Shown piece by piece: positions 33,813-37,902 of a stretch of 37,902 nucleotides of DNA. The notes under the pieces were generated by a model that was not told the DNA's origin, did not search any database, and saw nothing but the letters and a program-made list of their open reading frames with translations. How positions within the stretch are numbered: position 1 is the first letter of the stretch; each line of letters starts with the position of its first letter. Source of the DNA: Pseudomonadota bacterium (lineage in GTDB: Bacteria; Pseudomonadota; Alphaproteobacteria; Rhizobiales; Devosiaceae); contig JAEYTY010000003.1 in assembly GCA_023433775.1 (NCBI GenBank), positions 1 through 37,902 on the forward strand. The letters run 5' to 3'. The position numbers and the translations under genes were made by a program.

Positions 33813-34859
33813 GTGGTCAATTTTGGGTATGACCTCATCATCATCGCAATAATTTGCGCTCTCGGTGCGGTCTCGTTCAAGCTGGCCTATTGGCAGGGTG
33901 CGCCCGTCTGGTCCACCCAGTTTGCGACCAGCCTGCCAGCATATGCCCCGGCCCGGATGTGTTCCGGGCAGGTCGGCGAGCTTGCAAACCTTCTGCTGAT
34001 TGCCGCCATCCTGCTGCTTCTGCTGATCCTGACGCCCGATGCCAACATCTATGGCTTCGTCACCGCCCAATGGCATTGGGTTGCTCCAGCGCTTATCGTT
34101 ATTACGGCTCTGGTCGCCATTTACACGCGCATTGCCGTCAGCTCTGTCACGTTTCGCCCCTCCATCGAGCATACGCGCCACAATATCGCCCTGCTCTCGC
34201 GCGGTTATGTCTTTTACATCGGCTATTGCATCGCGATCTCGCTGCTGATCATCACCATCTTTGTCATGACGATCCACCAGATCAGGATCGACTTCGACCG
34301 TTTCCAGATCGTTCAGGAGCGTGTAGCGCAACTCATGAACGATGTGCAGCGGATGCGCTGGCCTCAGGTGGAAAGCCTGCAGATCAAGTTCGAAGTGATA
34401 TACGGAATGCAGCGCATTGCCGTTGGTCACATTCTCGATCAGGTCAACAGTCTTCTGATGCTGCTGCTGTGTGTCATGCTGGCCTATGCCACCATTTACG
34501 GGACCAGCATAAGGCAGGTTTTCGCCGACAAGGCCCTTCTATACCTGAGGATGCTCGTTATGGTGCTTGTGGGAATCTGCCTCATCTATGGCTGTACCCT
34601 GTTCTTCACCTTGCACATTACATTTGTCGACAGCTTGCGGAACCAATTGTCGGCCTTTGAAGTTGTAATGAATCGCGGGCCATGGGAGGTCACCAGACGC
34701 TTCCACGAACTTCAGGCAGAATTGTCCCAGCAGCGCGGAATTTTTGGGTTCCTTGTGGCCCTGACCACGGGTCGCGGCGGACTGATTCTGGTGGCGCCTG
34801 TCGCGGGATATTTCCTGCGCAAGGCGCTTCCCAGCGAGCCGAAAAGCGCACCGCTATGA
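33813..34859 (+). CDS. hypothetical multi-pass membrane protein
   Basis: No family is recognised. The 348-aa product has about seven hydrophobic segments at roughly residues 7-26, 58-77, 86-108, 129-156, 205-226, 240-263 and 315-335. The cytosolic or periplasmic linkers include a helix-prone stretch at about 157-205 (IHQIRIDFDRFQIVQERVAQ) and another near 275-310. No catalytic motif is seen. The start is GTG at 33813 after GGGGGGGCGAGC. The gene overlaps the next one by ATGA, so it probably works with the periplasmic endonuclease/exonuclease/phosphatase. By eye it is visibly more AT-rich than its neighbours, and that continues into the start of the next gene, which may mean transfer or simply membrane-protein codon use. 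Confidence 0.8.
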   Translation: MVNFGYDLIIIAIICALGAVSFKLAYWQGAPVWSTQFATSLPAYAPARMCSGQVGELANLLLIAAILLLLLILTPDANIYGFVTAQWHWVAPALIVITALVAIYTRIAVSSVTFRPSIEHTRHNIALLSRGYVFYIGYCIAISLLIITIFVMTIHQIRIDFDRFQIVQERVAQLMNDVQRMRWPQVESLQIKFEVIYGMQRIAVGHILDQVNSLLMLLLCVMLAYATIYGTSIRQVFADKALLYLRMLVMVLVGICLIYGCTLFFTLHITFVDSLRNQLSAFEVVMNRGPWEVTRRFHELQAELSQQRGIFGFLVALTTGRGGLILVAPVAGYFLRKALPSEPKSAPL

Positions 34860-35896
34860 AGCTAATGCGTCTCCGTATATGGCTGGGAGCATTGCTTGCG
34901 GCCGCAATAGTCTATGTTTTTGGAGTGTTCCTGATTAACGCCAGTTTGACCCCGCAAGCCGAAGGCTTCAAGCCGGCGTCGCTCCCCGGTCTGCCGGATG
35001 CCGTTCCCGCAACGATAACGCTGACCTCTTGGAACCTGGGTTACGCTGGCCTAGGTGCTGATTCAAACTTCATCGCCGATGGCGGCAGTGCGTTTTTGCC
35101 ACCGTCTCGGGCAGCGGTTGAGCACAATCTTTCGGGCATCCTGGAGACGTTGGGCACCGTCGATGCCGATGTCATGCTCTTCCAGGAAGTGTCCAATCGG
35201 AGCCCTCTAAGCTACTGGGCCGATGTCCGGAACCGGCTTGAGGCCTCCATGGCCGAGCGCCAGATTTTCTATCGACCCGACGCCGCTACCCGTTTCATAC
35301 CTTTTCCCCTAGCGCTCGACCACGGCACGCTCAGCACCGCGCGCTTCAATCCTGCCGCAGTCGAAATTGTCCCCCTGCCATCCGAGCCCGGCGCCATGCT
35401 GGGTTTCCTAAAGCGCCGCTATGCTCTCCATGTCATGCGCTTTCCCATTGAAGAGCGCACGGGCGAGCTTGTCATCGCCAATCTCCACCTCTCGGCCTTT
35501 GACGACAATGGAAATACCCGTCGCGAGCAGATCGACGCCGTCATGGCCTTCGCCGAAGCCGAATATCGCGCCGGAAACCACGTTATCCTCGCCGGCGACT
35601 GGAACATGGTGCTTTCCGATCCTGCCGTTCCACACACGACCGACGACAAATACCTCTTCTGGATTTATCCCTTCCCCAAGGACAAGCTGCCCTCCGGCTG
35701 GACCATCGCCACCGACACGGTAACCCCCTCGGTGCGCACCCTGCACAAGCCCTATGTCGCGGGCGAAAACTTCGTCACCAGCATCGATGGCTTCATCGTC
35801 TCTCCCAATGTTGCGATGCAATCTGTCTCCACACTGGATCAGGGTTTCGAATTTTCGGATCACCAGCCCGTTCGGGCGCAGTTCAGCCTGAAATAG
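34856..35896 (+). CDS. endonuclease/exonuclease/phosphatase-family protein, membrane-anchored
   Basis: The 346-aa product has an N-terminal membrane anchor (residues 8-28) and an EEP domain outside the cytosol. The catalytic pattern is complete: LTSWNLGYAG (Asn), MLFQEVSNRSP (Glu), ANLHLSAFDDNG, GDWNMVLSDPAV (Asp-Asn), IDGFIVSPN and FSDHQPVRAQF (Asp-His). Such enzymes are metal-dependent phosphodiesterases acting on DNA, lipids such as sphingomyelin, or phosphoinositides; no substrate can be picked. ATG at 34856 overlaps the TGA of the preceding membrane protein gene. It is probably periplasmic. Confidence 0.9.
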   Translation: MKLMRLRIWLGALLAAAIVYVFGVFLINASLTPQAEGFKPASLPGLPDAVPATITLTSWNLGYAGLGADSNFIADGGSAFLPPSRAAVEHNLSGILETLGTVDADVMLFQEVSNRSPLSYWADVRNRLEASMAERQIFYRPDAATRFIPFPLALDHGTLSTARFNPAAVEIVPLPSEPGAMLGFLKRRYALHVMRFPIEERTGELVIANLHLSAFDDNGNTRREQIDAVMAFAEAEYRAGNHVILAGDWNMVLSDPAVPHTTDDKYLFWIYPFPKDKLPSGWTIATDTVTPSVRTLHKPYVAGENFVTSIDGFIVSPNVAMQSVSTLDQGFEFSDHQPVRAQFSLK

Positions 35897-35940
35897 ACCC
35901 GCATCCGAATAGGCGGCCTTCAATGTCTGGCTTTGAATGC

Positions 35941-35970
35941 GCATTGCCGTACCCGTGAGTACGGCAATGC
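35941..35970 (+). promoter_or_regulatory. strong hairpin between the EEP gene and leuC
   Basis: GCATTGCCGTAC (35941-35952) and GTACGGCAATGC (35959-35970) form a perfect 12-bp stem with a CCGTGA loop. It is 44 bases after the EEP stop and 65 bases before the leuC ATG. It is followed by TTGACCCC with no T-run, so it could be a weak terminator or a leader structure. A short open frame (35923-35958) with AGGCGG in front ends in its loop. Confidence 0.6.
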
Positions 35971-36035
35971 TTGACCCCTGACCCGGCTTGGGATTAGAAC
36001 CACTCCAATCTTTTATTCCTGCCGCTGGAACCGAT

Positions 36036-37442
36036 ATGACCAAGGCCCGTACACTTTACGACAAGATCTGGGACGACCATCTGGTCCAGAACAATGACGA
36101 CGGGACCAGCCTGATCTATATCGACCGGCATCTGGTGCACGAAGTGACCAGCCCACAGGCCTTTGAGGGTCTGCGCATGAACAACCGCAAGGTGCGCCAC
36201 CCCGAGCGCACCCTGGCCGTGGTTGATCACAACGTCCCCACCACCGACCGTTCGCTGCCCAATCCCGATCCGGAAAGCGCCATCCAGATCGCAGCTCTTG
36301 CCGAGAACACCAGGGATTTCGGCATCGAATATTACGACCCCTTCGACAAGCGTCAGGGCATTGTCCACATCGTCGGTCCCGAACAGGGCTTTACCCTGCC
36401 GGGCATGACCATTGTCTGCGGCGACAGCCACACCTCGACCCATGGTGCTTTCGGCGCCCTGGCCCATGGTATCGGCACCTCCGAAGTCGAGCACGTTCTC
36501 GCCACCCAGACGCTGATCCAGCAGAAGGCCAAGAACATGCTGGTGCGTGTTGATGGCCAGCTGCCGCCCCATGTCACCGCCAAGGACATCATCCTCGCCA
36601 TCATCGGCGAAATCGGCACCGCCGGCGGCAACGGCCATGTGATAGAATTTGCCGGCGAAGCCATTCGCTCGCTGTCGATGGAAGGCCGCATGACGGTCTG
36701 CAACATGACCATCGAAGGCGGCGCCCGCGCCGGACTGATCGCGCCCGACGAAAAAACCTTCGAATATGTCAAAGGCCGCAACCGCGCGCCGACGGGCAAA
36801 GCCTGGGACATGGCGCTCGACTATTGGAAAACCCTCTATACCGATGAAGGCGCGGTCTATGACAAGGTCGTGGTCCTCGATGCTGCCAAACTGCCGCCCA
36901 TCGTATCATGGGGCTCTTCACCCGAGGATGTGATTTCGGTTACTGGCGCTGTCCCCAACCCGGATGATATTGAAGACGAGAACAAGCGCGCTTCCAAGTG
37001 GCGGGCGCTGGACTATATGGGGCTCAAGCCCGGCACCAAGATCACTGACATTTCGGTGGAGCGCGTCTTCATCGGCTCCTGCACCAATGGCCGCATTGAA
37101 GACCTGCGTGCTGCTGCCGCTGTTATCGGTGGCCGCAAGGTGGCAGAGGGCGTCAATGCCATGGTGGTGCCTGGCTCGGGTCTGGTGAAGGACCAGGCGG
37201 AGGCCGAAGGCCTGCACAAGATCTTCCTCGATGCCGGCTTTGAATGGCGCGAGCCCGGTTGCTCCATGTGCCTGGCCATGAACCCCGACAAGCTCAAGCC
37301 GCATGAGCGCTGCGCTTCGACCAGCAACCGCAATTTTGAAGGCCGCCAGGGTTTCAAGGGCCGCACCCATCTGGTGTCGCCCGCCATGGCCGCTGCCGCT
37401 GCCGTTGCCGGCCACTTCGTCGACATCCGCGAGTGGCAATAG
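36036..37442 (+). CDS. leuC: 3-isopropylmalate dehydratase large subunit
   Basis: The 468-aa [4Fe-4S] enzyme, with LeuD, isomerises 2- to 3-isopropylmalate in leucine biosynthesis. The N-terminus TKARTLYDKIWDDHLV and VCGDSHTSTHGAFGALAHGI are diagnostic. The cluster cysteines lie in FIGSCTNGRIEDLR (near 345-358) and GCSMCLAMNPDKL (near 408-420). ATG 36036 is set by this usual N-terminus; an earlier TTG at 35988 is in frame. LeuD is not in the window. The next gene overlaps its end by ten bases. Confidence 0.98.
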   Translation: MTKARTLYDKIWDDHLVQNNDDGTSLIYIDRHLVHEVTSPQAFEGLRMNNRKVRHPERTLAVVDHNVPTTDRSLPNPDPESAIQIAALAENTRDFGIEYYDPFDKRQGIVHIVGPEQGFTLPGMTIVCGDSHTSTHGAFGALAHGIGTSEVEHVLATQTLIQQKAKNMLVRVDGQLPPHVTAKDIILAIIGEIGTAGGNGHVIEFAGEAIRSLSMEGRMTVCNMTIEGGARAGLIAPDEKTFEYVKGRNRAPTGKAWDMALDYWKTLYTDEGAVYDKVVVLDAAKLPPIVSWGSSPEDVISVTGAVPNPDDIEDENKRASKWRALDYMGLKPGTKITDISVERVFIGSCTNGRIEDLRAAAAVIGGRKVAEGVNAMVVPGSGLVKDQAEAEGLHKIFLDAGFEWREPGCSMCLAMNPDKLKPHERCASTSNRNFEGRQGFKGRTHLVSPAMAAAAAVAGHFVDIREWQ

Positions 37443-37864
37443 GCACTTTCGACTGGGCGGAGCGGCGCGCTCCGTCCCTTGATGACATCGAAACTCTGGC
37501 CAGCGCCGCGCTGGCCGGGCTGCCCGAACCCTTCAAATCGCTGGCCGCCGACGTCACCTGTTCGGTTGCCGAATATGCCGAGGACGATGTCCTTGAGGGC
37601 TTTGGCATGGAAAGTCCCTTCGAGCTGATGGGGCTCTTTTCCGGCATTGGCATGACCGAAGACGGCGCCGTGCCGCAGACCGGGCAATTGCCCAATACCG
37701 TCTTCCTCTATCGCCGCGCAATTCTCGACTATTGGGCCGAAAACGAGGACGAGACGCTGGGTGAGATCGTCACCCATGTGCTGATCCATGAGCTCGGTCA
37801 CCATTTCGGCTTTTCCGACGAGGATATGGAAGCCATCGAGGCGGCGGCGGACGCAGAAGACTAG
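37433..37864 (+). CDS. minimal zincin metallopeptidase (DUF1025/zincin_1 family)
   Basis: The 143-aa product contains HVLIHELGHHFGFSDEDM with the zinc motif HELGH near residues 119-123, a third potential ligand His just after it, and a conserved downstream acidic stretch. This size and motif fit the small DUF1025 metallopeptidase family common in actinobacteria and alphaproteobacteria; substrates are unknown. There is no signal peptide. The start is GTG at 37433, overlapping the leuC stop by ten bases, which suggests coupling to leuC. Its end overlaps the apparent end of a minus-strand gene by four bases. Confidence 0.88.
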   Translation: MAIGTFDWAERRAPSLDDIETLASAALAGLPEPFKSLAADVTCSVAEYAEDDVLEGFGMESPFELMGLFSGIGMTEDGAVPQTGQLPNTVFLYRRAILDYWAENEDETLGEIVTHVLIHELGHHFGFSDEDMEAIEAAADAED

Positions 37865-37902
37865 TCCCGCGTCACAAATTCGAATTCGGCCTCATTGCCA
37901 CC
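37861..37902 (-). CDS. C-terminal end of an unidentified minus-strand gene, truncated by the window
   Basis: The minus strand from the window edge reads GGNEAEFEFVTRD and a TAG at 37861-37863. Only 13 codons are visible, so the product cannot be named. That a gene ends here is plausible because the frame is open and the convergent layout matches the rest of the window, but a chance open frame is possible. Confidence 0.3.
   Translation of the reverse strand, partial: GGNEAEFEFVTRD

Noticed and set aside
32040..34430. 796-codon open frame on the minus strand
   Set aside because: It runs antisense to purH and into the next gene. It reads as Asp/Gly/His-rich shadow sequence and has no start signal or motif.
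35923..35958. Leucine attenuator peptide before leuC
   Set aside because: Only one leucine codon is present, so it does not qualify as a standard leader peptide; it is listed only as a possible leader of unknown type.

Overview
The window is chromosomal core sequence of a GC-rich alphaproteobacterium. Gene content and order fit the Hyphomicrobiales, and a Devosia-like organism is my best guess. The reasons are rsmB followed by a heparinase-like gene and purH, a ccmABCDG cluster, the DUF1674/SDHAF4, DUF2794, DUF1223 and IalB families, and TTAA-N7-TTAA sites that look like CtrA boxes. The lineage is inferred from families, not from a search. I see no insertion sequence, prophage, CRISPR array, integron or rRNA. 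Genes are packed tightly: no gap without a gene exceeds 300 bases, the largest being about 274 bases (20942-21215) and 244 bases (7106-7349).

Layout, 1-12 kb: the end of a FeeM-like N-acyl amino acid synthase; a tRNA-Ala(CGC); an SDR reductase divergent from a TetR regulator with overlapping promoters and a palindromic operator; a two-gene operon of unknown function (large membrane protein plus membrane-anchored ClpP/SppA-like protease) behind a perfect CtrA box; a 92-aa unknown protein; a membrane diguanylate cyclase; a luciferase-like monooxygenase; a PagL-like lipid A deacylase; a BaiN/YhiN-type flavoprotein; a PAS-PAS-GGDEF-EAL protein, also behind a CtrA-like box; and a chloramphenicol-phosphotransferase-like kinase whose P-loop lysine is arginine.

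12-25 kb: argG, a LysE-type exporter, rlmJ, a VOC protein, rlmN, two tandem IalB-family secreted proteins, thpR, a Bax-inhibitor-1 family membrane protein with a heat-shock-like promoter and a strong terminator, two GNAT acetyltransferases, DUF2794, a DUF1223 thioredoxin-like protein, and acnA. 25-38 kb: the cytochrome c maturation operon ccmA-B-C-D-G with ATGA-type overlaps, sdhaf4, htpX, rsmB, a heparinase II/III-like protein, purH, an unknown membrane protein translationally coupled to a periplasmic endonuclease/exonuclease/phosphatase, leuC, a minimal zincin metallopeptidase, and the last codons of a minus-strand gene.

Most genes are housekeeping. The parts that could hold something undescribed are the CtrA-linked membrane protein/protease pair (2292-4465), the membrane protein/EEP pair (33813-35896), the structured DNA between DUF2794 and DUF1223, the hairpin over the diguanylate cyclase start, and the cytosolic heparinase-like enzyme between rsmB and purH. 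No promoter, operator or hairpin call here has been tested experimentally or computed thermodynamically; they are pattern matches read by eye.
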